Shown here one piece after another: positions 32,458-42,038 of a stretch of DNA of 64,000 nt; position 1 is the first letter of the stretch, and each line of letters starts with the position of its first letter. The stretch is from positions 2,046,001 through 2,110,000 of the forward strand of contig JAKULF010000011.1 of the NCBI GenBank assembly GCA_022661535.1. The letters run 5' to 3'. Position numbers and translations under genes: made by a program. The notes under the pieces are model-generated. The model had not been told where the DNA came from. It did not search any database and worked only from the letters and a program-made list of their open reading frames with translations. The DNA is from Eutypa lata (taxonomy: Eukaryota; Ascomycota; Sordariomycetes; Xylariales; Diatrypaceae).

Positions 32458-33492
32458 ATGATACCCCAATTAGGAAAGCAAACATATCATCCGACGCGGT
32501 GGAGGTCCAGGAATCTCGTGCTTATATATCTCATATGCACATTGATTGTACTCACTCATGTATTTTTCTTTCGACCTAATCTACACATCCTACACGAGAC
32601 CCAGCTTTGCGGCTTCGGTAGTAGCGTCTCCACGAGCGCCAAGGCAGATCTCTCCTCTGCCAGCGACTACAAGTTCGCTAGCACAAACAACAAACCCCTG
32701 ATCCCTCCCAAGATATGGCAGAACTATTTCGGAGACGATCTAGACGAAGACAACCTCTTCGACGCTGCCTCCTGGCTCGCGCTAAACAAAGACTACGCAT
32801 ACACCCTTATCGGGAAGGACGGCGCCGACAACTTCATCAACAAGCACTTCGCTGACGACCCCCCCCTCCTGCGGCGGTACCACTCACTGCCGAACTTCGG
32901 GATGAAGTCGGACCTGCTCCGTTACCTGGTGCTGTCGGTCGAAGGCGGCGTCTACACGGATATCGATACCATAGCGCTACGCCCCATCAAGGAGTGGGTG
33001 CCGCCGAGCCTGCGACACTTGGTGCGAGTGATCGTCGGGATCGAGTTCGACCAGCGCGACGGCGGGCTCTGGGCCGACATCCCGCATGAGCTGCAGTTCT
33101 GCCAGTGGACGCTGGCGGCGGCCGGGGGCGGCCACCCGCTTTTCGACGCGATGGTGGCGCGGGCGCTCGACTCGTTCACGGAGCTCGAGCGCCGGCACAA
33201 CACGACGCTGGCGCGGCTGCAGCCCGCTAACATCGACGTCCTCAATACGACGGGCCCGGCTGCCTGGACCGACGTTGTCTTCGAGCACCTGCGCCGCGGG
33301 AACCCGGACCTCGTCAGCCTCCGGAATTTCTCCTACATGGAGGAGCCGACCTTGTATGGGGACATCCTGATCTTACCTATCGATGGGTTCGGTATGGGTC
33401 AGCCGCATTCGGGCAGCTCGGGAGGGGACACGATTCCGGATGTCGCCCTTGTGAAGCATAATTTCCGCGGCAAATGGAGGCAAAGTGACTAG
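32458..33492 (+). CDS. GT32-family glycosyltransferase (OCH1-like alpha-1,6-mannosyltransferase), 344 aa
   Basis: I chose the ATG at 32458 because the protein then has the usual type II Golgi layout: a short basic cytoplasmic tail (about 20 aa with H-P-T-R-W-R-S-R), then a signal anchor N-L-V-L-I-Y-L-I-C-T-L-I-V-L-T. An upstream in-frame ATG at 32416 would add 14 residues. The lumenal domain has I-P-P-K-I-W-Q-N-Y-F, then the acceptor/donor block S-D-L-L-R-Y-L-V-L and the DXD-type motif GGVYTDIDTIALRPI (about residues 163-177). These are diagnostic of GT32 transferases such as Och1 and Hoc1, which use GDP-mannose for N-glycan outer chains or related glycans. The gene is GC-rich, intronless and isolated. 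The exact acceptor is uncertain, since fungi carry several GT32 paralogues. Confidence 0.9.
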   Translation: MIPQLGKQTYHPTRWRSRNLVLIYLICTLIVLTHVFFFRPNLHILHETQLCGFGSSVSTSAKADLSSASDYKFASTNNKPLIPPKIWQNYFGDDLDEDNLFDAASWLALNKDYAYTLIGKDGADNFINKHFADDPPLLRRYHSLPNFGMKSDLLRYLVLSVEGGVYTDIDTIALRPIKEWVPPSLRHLVRVIVGIEFDQRDGGLWADIPHELQFCQWTLAAAGGGHPLFDAMVARALDSFTELERRHNTTLARLQPANIDVLNTTGPAAWTDVVFEHLRRGNPDLVSLRNFSYMEEPTLYGDILILPIDGFGMGQPHSGSSGGDTIPDVALVKHNFRGKWRQSD

Positions 33493-35388
33493 AGTATGGC
33501 TGGCAACACCTACTAACTAAGCATATTTCAAATTCAATGGCAGGGAGGTCTTATCTACTCTACATTCACTGTATATTTGGAGGTTGGGCTGGTATGGCGT
33601 AGTTCATTTGATGGAAAGCTCCTAAAGGAGTACCTACTCTAGATTGACCAAAATCCAAACACATATTTGATAAAGTCAATAGTGGCTCTAAGGTTACATA
33701 TCTAGTTGTAATGTTGCCTATCTAATACATCCAAACGATGATAAAATTTATCAACACAACCCCTTATACCTACATATGTGGCCAGACTGAAGTGAACAAC
33801 TGCGATACTATAACTATGAGTAAGCATTGTAAAGAATTCATCACCAGTGGTAGAAGATCAAACAACAAAATGTCATGAAATCCTTCACTTTCAATAGACT
33901 GCTAATTTGTCACTATTTACAGAGACCTTACTCTCAACAATAGGGAAATGTTGATGGTAAACTTTGTGTGACTTACACATGTCAAATGCCAACTTATACA
34001 CTTTTCTGCTCGCTGGAGTGTTGCACGAACTACTAGCCCCAAACTCTAAATAGTTGATCCATGAACTGTTTCATGTTCAATAGCTAATTGAGGCTAGACT
34101 GATAAGTAATCTATGAATTTTCGTTTCAAGCCTGCAAGCTTCATGCCTCTCTAGGAATATATGTCTATGCTACCTCTCCCTCATGCTATTGCCAGCTTCC
34201 CAGACATGAAATAATAGAAAGAGGTATGAATAGCTGCACGATCCAGTCAAAACTCGGTTAATATACGCGTTGCTCCTAATATCATCCGCTATTCACTAGT
34301 CATGACGGATAAAAGGGGACAGATTCGAAGAATTATCATTCGCAGCTGACTACGTCCTTCGTCACGGTAGATATTCAGACTACAAACATTAATATGTATA
34401 TAATGGCGAACGAGTAAACAAGTAAATGCAACTACCAACTGCGGAGAGCAATATGCATATACGTATACCTAGAATCGGCGTCCGTTCTACAACTGTAGAA
34501 ATAGGGTCATTGGGAACTAAGAAGCAGGAGAATGACGAAAGCAGCTTATTTTAACTATGCATCGTCTTAGCAAAGGTGTGGAATCAAGAACGGAAAGATA
34601 TCAAATGATCCTAAGTAAGGCGAGAGGGACACTATCCAACCACTCCGAAATAGTTTTTTTTTTCCCTTTTTTCTTTTTCTTTTTCTTTCATTAATGAAGA
34701 CATATCTACACCCTTGAAAGACCATCCATCCATTTATCCGTACGATGCACGTATCTATGCTATGCTATGCCATGCCACATCATTAGCTCCATGTCCTACT
34801 AGTACTGTATCACACTGCACTTATGCTGCTGCTCAAAGTCAAGACATCATCCTTATGATATGACATGTAATAAAGCATATCGTTCCATCATTTCATATAT
34901 ACCTAAGTAGGTAACAGGTAGGCAGGCAGGCAATGAATTGATTACCAAACACAATACGCCGACCGACCCGTACGTACAACGCCGTACATACCAGACAGAC
35001 CGTCTCAAACCAAACCAGACCAGACCAGTGCAGAAAATGCAAATGAGCACCCCCTTTTCCCTGTCCTCCTCTCCTCTAGTCCTATCATCCCACCTGCTAA
35101 TTCTACACCTTGAAAACCCATATGCATAAATGTATATACGTGAACGCGACGTGTATGAAAACACTCACATGCCTAGCCCCCCTTGAATCCTCCCTCTTCC
35201 CTTATTTTGTTTTTTTGCAAACGCCATGGTGAATGAATCCGTCAACCTCCATCCAACCAGCATCTAAATCTGCAATGATGCATTCAGTCATGACATGACA
35301 TGACCTTATACTCTCTTTTTCCTTCTCGCCTTCCCCTGTGAACCCAATCATCAACCGAGACCATCCTCACAGACCTAGATCCGTCTTC
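33493..35388. other. Intergenic spacer between GT32 and CDC11 genes (convergent 3' ends)
   Basis: 1.9 kb of mostly AT-rich sequence with no supported gene. A T-rich pyrimidine tract lies at 34653-34688 (T runs with CTTTTT units). Short repeats of ACCAGACC lie at about 35010-35028 and of GGCAGGCA at 34920-34930. Both flanking genes end here, so only 3' UTRs and terminator sequence are expected. Confidence 0.45.
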
Positions 35389-38300
35389 TCACATTCGTCC
35401 CTCCCCCTTCAGATTCCCATCCTCAGATGAAGAAGAAACAACAACCCCACTCTCAACAAGCGCATCCCACACCTTATCCCGCTTAGCTAGCGGTCCCCCA
35501 CCAGGACTCCTATCAACGGGCAAGCCATCGAGGGTCCTCAGCCTCCGACAGCGACCCAGGACAACAATCTCGTACAGGCGCCTGCGCATGCGCGTCCCCA
35601 TATCCAGACGGCCCTGGAACTTGCGATCGCGATCGCCGCCGTCGGGGGCATCGGGAAGGCTGAACGGCTGAAAATCTTGGTCCTCTCCCGCTCTCGCTCC
35701 ATTCGCATCCACGGTCGTCATCATCTGCTGCTGCTGCTGTTGCTGTTGCTGCTGTGCCTCAACAGACACCGACGCTGACGCCGACGCTGACGACATGGAA
35801 GAAGACGCCATAGACGACGGGGGACCCGGCGGGGGGTAAAACCCAATGGTAGCGGGATTGTCGCGCGCGTCCAAGCGCGCCAGGTGCGGGAACCCCTCCA
35901 GGACGCGCGTGAACTGGCGCGCGTCGGCGAGGCGGTTGCCCGCGACGAGGAGCTTCTTGAGGCGGGGCACGTAGCGCAGGGGGGCGAGGTCGTCCAGGGC
36001 GTTGAAGTTCAGGTTCAAGACCCGCAGGTTCGGCGTGCGCTCGCCTAGGCCGGGCGCCAGGGCCCGGAGGCCGCAGTTCGCCAGCTCGAGGTACTGCAGG
36101 TTTAGGTAGTCGACGGGCAGCGCGAAGGTCGCCGATGATGACGACGATGATGACGAGGAGCCCATGCCGCTGTTGCTGCAGAGGTTGTTGCCCGACAGGA
36201 AGAGCTTGCGGATTTCGTAGGCGGAGGCTAGGAAGCTCGTATCGAGGGGTGCTGCGATGGTCGTTTCGTTCCCGGCTTCGTCGTTATCGGATCCGTCGTT
36301 GGGGCGGTGCTGCTGCTGCTGTTCGCGCAGGGAGAGGGTGTCGAGGCGGCGGCAGCGCGAGAAGCCCGTTAGCGTGGTGAGCTGGTTGCGATCTGCGTGG
36401 AGCAGGCGGAGCGCCGGGAACGCGGAGAGGTCCAGGGACGTAAGGTCGTTGTCGGAGAGCTTGAGGTAGCGCAGAGAGTGCATCACGGGCAGCCTCTCGT
36501 CATAAACGTCAGAGAGGGTAGTAGGCCCGAAGTCGGCGAGCCAGTTCCGCTGGAGGTTGAGGGTGGCGAGACACGGGAGCTGGTCGACGTTCCGGACCGA
36601 GCTGATCTGGTTGCCCTCCAGGTCAAGGTCCGTGAGGCGGTGGAGCCGCGTGCCCTCGAAGTCGACGCTCTCGATGAGGTTGTTCCGCGCGCGCAGCACC
36701 TGCAGGCTGTCGTGCAGGTTGATGCCGTCGAGGCTGGCGATCTGGTTGTTGTCGGCGCGCAGGCTGCGCAGGTGCACCAGGTCCTTAAACGCGTACAAGC
36801 TGCTGAGCTGGTTGTTCGACACGTCCACGTATTGGAGGTTCATGAGGTGGCCCCACGCCGTCAGCTCGGACAGCTGGTTGTGGGTGATGCGCAGGTTCCG
36901 CACGCTCTCGGGCACGCCGTCAAGGTTACTGAGGGTGTTGTTCGAGGCATTGAGGGTGATGACACTGGTGCAGAATTCGTCGAGCTTGTGTAGCGTTGTC
37001 AATTGCTTGCCGTTGATATCCAGTTCTCGCATAGAGTCCCAGTCGGGCTCGAACGGTTCCACTTCGGTGATCTTCTCAACTAGACTTCGAAGGGCCTTAG
37101 ACATGACTTTCTTAGAGTGACCTCCCGTGACAAGATATTGGTCCCCGACGACATAGCTAACCTCAAGGGCGCAAGACTGGTCGCCATGGTTCATCGTGAA
37201 CTCAGACAACGGGCTCAACGATAAAGTGCCCACGTATTGTGCAATAATGGGCGTGGCATCAAGCGGGGCCATCTTTACGGGGCCGGGGGTAGTCAAGAGA
37301 ACACTCAGGCTATCGTGGGGTTCGTTGGCCGTTTCTGGACCAATCATGCTAGACTCCGCTCTAATGCTTACTTGGCGTTCAACAGATGACAGTTCACCGA
37401 CAGTGCTATCCTCATCTTGCTCGTCGATTCGTGATACAGGCCTTGGAACGAAGGCTTCCCCTTTGACAGATAGGTTCTTCGCAGGCCCCTTAGACCGGCT
37501 CCTAGACCTCGACGTAGAGGGCCTTCTGCTTACAGACCTACCAGGGGTGCCATGTCGTCCTCGCTTCAGTGAATCCGCAATAATGCTGTCGAAAGACCTT
37601 TCCGGTAACATAGATTCATCATCAGTTGCCTCACCTTCTGTCGGTGGTGTTACATCTTGAATGACAGAAGCAAGGGGAGAGGAAAACGAGATGGTGAGAT
37701 TCCTCCGCCGCGAAGAGTTTTCGTGCATTCGGTCTTCGTGTATTGTAATCTCGTGCTCAATTTCTTCGTCATCCTCGACAGCTGTATCAACTAAGGTCTG
37801 CTTGATTCTCGCAAAGGTATCCTTCGTGTGGCTCAAGATGCTTTGACTGTCGACAGCTTCTTCCGTTCTGTTCGGTTCTCCAGATGAGCCGCTGGAGCTG
37901 TCTTCGTGTGAGATTTCTTGAATATTCTGGAGTCTTGGGCCTGGAGTAAAGCCGAGGTGGGCAGTTTCTTTGAGTGTATCGACAGAAAGGTCTGGGATAC
38001 TAGCAAACGGGTCGTCTTCGCTATCTTCGGAAGGAAGAATGCTCCGTCCACTGAAGACTGGCTTCGGTGTTTTCACTTTCACCCAAACCTTTTTCTCCTT
38101 ATCAAACACCATGTTCCCCACTTGGTCACCAATGAGTTCGGTAACGGCATCGGGGGCGATGAGGCGCCTCGAATCCGAGCGGCTTGAAGAGGTGGTTGGA
38201 ATGGAATGTCCAGTCATAGTTCCAGAACCTCGAGAACCATTAGATGGAAACTCTGGGGCATTCTCCATGCCTTCTAGTACGTCCGGATTTCGTGATATCT

Positions 38301-41040
38301 TGACATTAGAAAGATCACTTATGACGTCTGTTTCATCGGAAACCATGTGTGGTAACTGATTATTACCAAACCGTCCCTGGAAGGACTCATCGAAACCGGG
38401 GGCGCTTTGGTCAGTCTCCTTCCATTGTCGAAGGGAGCAAGTCAAATATCCGACCTCGCTTACTTCTTCGTATTGCTTCAGCCGATCGATAATTTCGGGG
38501 TTCTCTTGTCGGTTGGGTACTCGAATAACGGGGGCGCCTTCACGGCTTGGCGGTCGGGAAAGGGGTTCCCGTGTCGATTCCTGGAACGACTCCTCTGTTT
38601 GCCTAGACTCTATCGAATTACGACGGTCTGTACTCTCGGCTTCGGACTCTTCAACATTGTCTAGACTCATTTTTGGTCTTGCCTTATTACGGATCATTGC
38701 CATAATCTCCTCCGCTGCATCAAAGAAGTCCTGAGTCTTCATTGAAGTCTTCCGCGATCCATCAGCAGCGAGATCCCGAGCGAGAATTTCTGATTCCTCC
38801 GGGCTCAGGGTTGTCGCAGGAACATCGTCCAGACCGGGGCCGATATCGGCAAGGGGGTTTCGTTGCTGCGCGTTTGCTGCCCTCTGACTAGGCGTTGGCG
38901 ATCGAGGACGAGAGATCTTTCGGGATACCGGGATATCTGGAATGGCTATTTGACGCATATCATGTTGCAGGCTGCCTTTACGTCTCCTGCTAATGGCGGA
39001 TTGCATGTTGTGATGGGAACTTTTGACAGAATCTAGTGTTCCAGTCCCATCTTGACCATATGCAATATCGGACCGATGGAGGGTTCTCCTTCGTTTTGGG
39101 GTAGGATCCTTGGAAGGTGATGTCCACGGCCTCTTCCCTTCAGATCCATCTCGTTTCGGCGTGGCTTGTAGGCCACGGATGTGGGGGAACGAGTTGCGAT
39201 GCCTCAGGTCAAAGGGGTTCTGTATTATGTGCCTGCGCTGCCTAGGAGAAGCTGTAATGCTAGACTTATGTCGCTGTCTCTGTATGTTCAGCGATTCTCC
39301 TTCCGAAGAAGGGCGACCGATATCGATGTGAACAGGATGTGACGATCTTCGTTCACTCTCGGGTGCCACGTTCTCCTTGTCTTCAAGTTCAGATCGTTCG
39401 GCAGTAGCAAATGTGATATCCTCACTAAATTCATATCCATCGAGTTCGCCCGCCCCAAATTGATTGAAACCTGAAGATGTCTCACTACGAGTCTGGTTGA
39501 AATGGAGAGACGATTCATCCCCTGCTGAGCGAGATGGACTCCTAGTCATCTGATCTTCAAATTGGCTAATACGCCTTAGCAAGGTCTGGTTAGTGAAGGT
39601 ATCATATGGCCCGAAGAGTTTGAGAGGGCTTCCACCAGAGCTTTGGGGAGGTCGTGGGTGTTTCTCAGGGCTAGGATGAGGTGCACGAGGAAGGGTCGGG
39701 CTTGGTGGGGATGTTGGGCGAAATTGGTTTTCCGCTGACACAAATCGTTCAGTTCTAATTGTTGGTAGTTGTTTGGGTGTGCTAGCCTGGATTGACGACT
39801 CTGGAAGCATCTCAGATGAATCAATAGGGACGGCAATGGGTGGGCTCAAAGGTCGGTTTCGAAAAGATCCATCTTCAGATCGCCCACCCCTCCTCAGATT
39901 AATGAATCCTCCTTTAGTAGCAAAATCGTCCGTGTTATCAAATTTTCCATTTTGCTCTGCAACAGAGGCAATCCCTGGCCCTATGTCACTGTCCGGGTCT
40001 GAATCCAGCACCATTTGATTCCTTCGGAGATGCTCTAGTCGTTTGCGCAACTGTTGTGCCGGTACCTCAATGGGAGTAAAGCTAACCTTGCCATCCTCAG
40101 AATTATGGCGCGAGATCAAGACGGGGCTGAAATCCTCATTCTTCATGATGCTCTGACCACTAGTCTTGCGCGAGGCAGCGTCTAGGCGCTGTTTAAAGCT
40201 CAAAGAGGTGAATGAACTGTCGGCACGTCCCTGTGTTCCGGTGTTGGTAAATGCGCCGGTCTTTTCTACGAACGAGTTTTCTGACCGACTGCAATCGTCT
40301 GTCTCCTCGTCCGTCCGTCGAAATTTCATCTGCTTGGGGGCGGGAGCAGGAGGTTGTTGGACGGTTGACCCGTCAACAGATTGCTCTGGTATGTTAGCCA
40401 GGTGTGGAATACGCTGCGACCCTACGGCTCCAGAATAAGGAGGTGGGCTTGAAGGCATAGTCATCTGGCTGTATGCTATACCCTCAGGTTCCTCCTCTTC
40501 ATAATCCTGAACTCTAGAGAGATCAGGGGACACGGGTGGCCGGAAGATATTCTCTAAACCGGTGGCAGCCGAGCTGAACAGATCTTTCGACTCGCCATAG
40601 GATAAATATCCAAATACAAGCCTTCGTTTCCACTCTGGGATATCCTCCGAGTTCTTCGAAGGGGACGCGCTATGCGACTTCTGCTCTAGAGTATTGTGAA
40701 GGATAGATCCTGAAGTGGATGCTGAAAATGATCGACTAGAGAGGCGCCTGCGCTGGGAGCCTTTAATCTCTCGTGATAATTTGGATGGAGTGCGCTGTGA
40801 TAATGGTACGTTGATCTCGCTGAAGCTGCGTTCGCTCAGTGCGATAGAGCTTCTGTCGAGCGTAGCTGATTTAGGCCGTTGTTGATTCCCACTTCCAGCA
40901 GGATTCAAGCGCGGTATTCGGCTAAGAGGATCGCGGGTATTTGTTGGTTTGGAGAGGGCCGGTAGTTGTAATTGGGAGGTGTCGGATCCGGACTGCGAAA
41001 CCCAATCCTCAGAAAGTGAGTCCAACCAGGCATGGGCCAT
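35389..41040 (-). CDS. cdc11: Septation initiation network scaffold Cdc11/Nud1/SnaD-like, 1883 aa
   Basis: One intronless exon. Residues 1-1300 are disordered, Ser/Pro/Arg-rich, with many short conserved-looking stretches (the start M-A-H-A-W-L-D-S-L-S-E-D-W-V, and W-K-R-R-L-V-F-G-Y near 135). Residues about 1330-1720 hold leucine-rich repeats of the 22-residue SDS22-like type (L-R-I-T-H-N-Q-L-S-E-L, V-D-V-S-N-N-Q-L-S-S-L, L-R-A-D-N-N-Q-I-A-S-L). This architecture is that of Cdc11 (fission yeast), Nud1 (budding yeast) and SnaD (Aspergillus), the spindle-pole-body scaffold that recruits the septation kinase cascade. The LRR block is interrupted by a low-complexity insert (poly-Q/N/D and a nine-serine run, about 1590-1645). 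A poly-Q tract lies at about 1763-1775. It is longer than the yeast proteins, as is usual in filamentous ascomycetes. Confidence 0.9.
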   Translation of the reverse strand: MAHAWLDSLSEDWVSQSGSDTSQLQLPALSKPTNTRDPLSRIPRLNPAGSGNQQRPKSATLDRSSIALSERSFSEINVPLSQRTPSKLSREIKGSQRRRLSSRSFSASTSGSILHNTLEQKSHSASPSKNSEDIPEWKRRLVFGYLSYGESKDLFSSAATGLENIFRPPVSPDLSRVQDYEEEEPEGIAYSQMTMPSSPPPYSGAVGSQRIPHLANIPEQSVDGSTVQQPPAPAPKQMKFRRTDEETDDCSRSENSFVEKTGAFTNTGTQGRADSSFTSLSFKQRLDAASRKTSGQSIMKNEDFSPVLISRHNSEDGKVSFTPIEVPAQQLRKRLEHLRRNQMVLDSDPDSDIGPGIASVAEQNGKFDNTDDFATKGGFINLRRGGRSEDGSFRNRPLSPPIAVPIDSSEMLPESSIQASTPKQLPTIRTERFVSAENQFRPTSPPSPTLPRAPHPSPEKHPRPPQSSGGSPLKLFGPYDTFTNQTLLRRISQFEDQMTRSPSRSAGDESSLHFNQTRSETSSGFNQFGAGELDGYEFSEDITFATAERSELEDKENVAPESERRSSHPVHIDIGRPSSEGESLNIQRQRHKSSITASPRQRRHIIQNPFDLRHRNSFPHIRGLQATPKRDGSEGKRPWTSPSKDPTPKRRRTLHRSDIAYGQDGTGTLDSVKSSHHNMQSAISRRRKGSLQHDMRQIAIPDIPVSRKISRPRSPTPSQRAANAQQRNPLADIGPGLDDVPATTLSPEESEILARDLAADGSRKTSMKTQDFFDAAEEIMAMIRNKARPKMSLDNVEESEAESTDRRNSIESRQTEESFQESTREPLSRPPSREGAPVIRVPNRQENPEIIDRLKQYEEVSEVGYLTCSLRQWKETDQSAPGFDESFQGRFGNNQLPHMVSDETDVISDLSNVKISRNPDVLEGMENAPEFPSNGSRGSGTMTGHSIPTTSSSRSDSRRLIAPDAVTELIGDQVGNMVFDKEKKVWVKVKTPKPVFSGRSILPSEDSEDDPFASIPDLSVDTLKETAHLGFTPGPRLQNIQEISHEDSSSGSSGEPNRTEEAVDSQSILSHTKDTFARIKQTLVDTAVEDDEEIEHEITIHEDRMHENSSRRRNLTISFSSPLASVIQDVTPPTEGEATDDESMLPERSFDSIIADSLKRGRHGTPGRSVSRRPSTSRSRSRSKGPAKNLSVKGEAFVPRPVSRIDEQDEDSTVGELSSVERQVSIRAESSMIGPETANEPHDSLSVLLTTPGPVKMAPLDATPIIAQYVGTLSLSPLSEFTMNHGDQSCALEVSYVVGDQYLVTGGHSKKVMSKALRSLVEKITEVEPFEPDWDSMRELDINGKQLTTLHKLDEFCTSVITLNASNNTLSNLDGVPESVRNLRITHNQLSELTAWGHLMNLQYVDVSNNQLSSLYAFKDLVHLRSLRADNNQIASLDGINLHDSLQVLRARNNLIESVDFEGTRLHRLTDLDLEGNQISSVRNVDQLPCLATLNLQRNWLADFGPTTLSDVYDERLPVMHSLRYLKLSDNDLTSLDLSAFPALRLLHADRNQLTTLTGFSRCRRLDTLSLREQQQQHRPNDGSDNDEAGNETTIAAPLDTSFLASAYEIRKLFLSGNNLCSNSGMGSSSSSSSSSATFALPVDYLNLQYLELANCGLRALAPGLGERTPNLRVLNLNFNALDDLAPLRYVPRLKKLLVAGNRLADARQFTRVLEGFPHLARLDARDNPATIGFYPPPGPPSSMASSSMSSASASASVSVEAQQQQQQQQQQMMTTVDANGARAGEDQDFQPFSLPDAPDGGDRDRKFQGRLDMGTRMRRRLYEIVVLGRCRRLRTLDGLPVDRSPGGGPLAKRDKVWDALVESGVVVSSSSEDGNLKGEGRM

Positions 41041-42038
41041 TGTGGCTATAGAATTACGCCTGGTTTATTTATGCAATTGAAAGCCGGCAAGGGGATGGAC
41101 CGAGTATGCATATAGTTGTCGTCTAGTAAGGTGGCAAGGAGCACTCATGGAATTCGGTCGTATGCTTTGTTGTGTTTTGTGGTCGAAAGCTCTAGATGTA
41201 GAGTAATAGGTGTATTTCGAGGCGGGGCAGTTGTCGCGTTCAGAAGATCGAGGTGGGTTGTTTGAATGATATAGTCTGGATGGTGCATAGGATAACTATG
41301 TCTATACAAGAATGGATGAGGAGTAATTCAAGGGGTTGTTGCTATCATCCAACTGTAGTAAACGCTGGTAGATTTCGGGGTATGGTTATTTCATATACTT
41401 CGTGAATTAGTTAAAGAATGCGACAGTAGTCAGCTAGTTACATAGGTAAGTCGTGACGAGAATAGCGACAAGGAATACTAGCGGGCACATATACGTAAGT
41501 ACGTTTGTATTGTATGTATGCTTGTATACATTTTGGATTAAAAAGACGCGATTAGAGATCGGTACCAAAACAGTCACCATCCCGGTCGAAGCTTCTTTTC
41601 TGTTGCTCGGGCAACAGCACAGGCCAAGTTAACCGATCGTCTTACGGATCATTGGACCCACAGCTCAGATCTCCCTGGCCACTTTACGCGAACACGTCGC
41701 GTAGAGATCCGAAGTACCCTGTCTGTCTTAGTTACGCGCCTATCAAGCACGACCCAGTGGGGATTTCTCTTTCCCTAGCAACCATAAGTTAACTACCGGT
41801 CTCCTGTCTAAGGAGAATTCATTACCTATTAGGCATTGTACATGCAATTGACTGCATTTTATGTGTAACTACTACTTCCTGTGCATTGGAATGTCCCCTC
41901 CTTTCTCTCTATACTCCACCTGACTTGATTTTGACTTGTACCTCTTTTCGTCACCTAAAAAGCTACGCCAGCCATTAGCCATAATTCACCCCTAATTTGA
42001 TATGAGAATCAGCAAGTGACGGATTCGGGTCAGGAATA
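41041..42038. promoter_or_regulatory. Divergent intergenic region, cdc11 and SPW-protein genes
   Basis: 998 bp between the start codons of two divergent genes. The right half carries CT-rich stretches at 41880-41970, the likely initiation zone of the + strand gene. The left half shows pyrimidine bias weakly on the minus strand. No frame of note is present. Whether the two genes share control cannot be judged. Confidence 0.4.

Noticed and set aside
36397..37120. Two long + strand frames opposite the Cdc11 leucine-rich repeats
   Set aside because: V/E/R-rich or S/R/L-rich repeats arise from reading the LRR DNA backwards.
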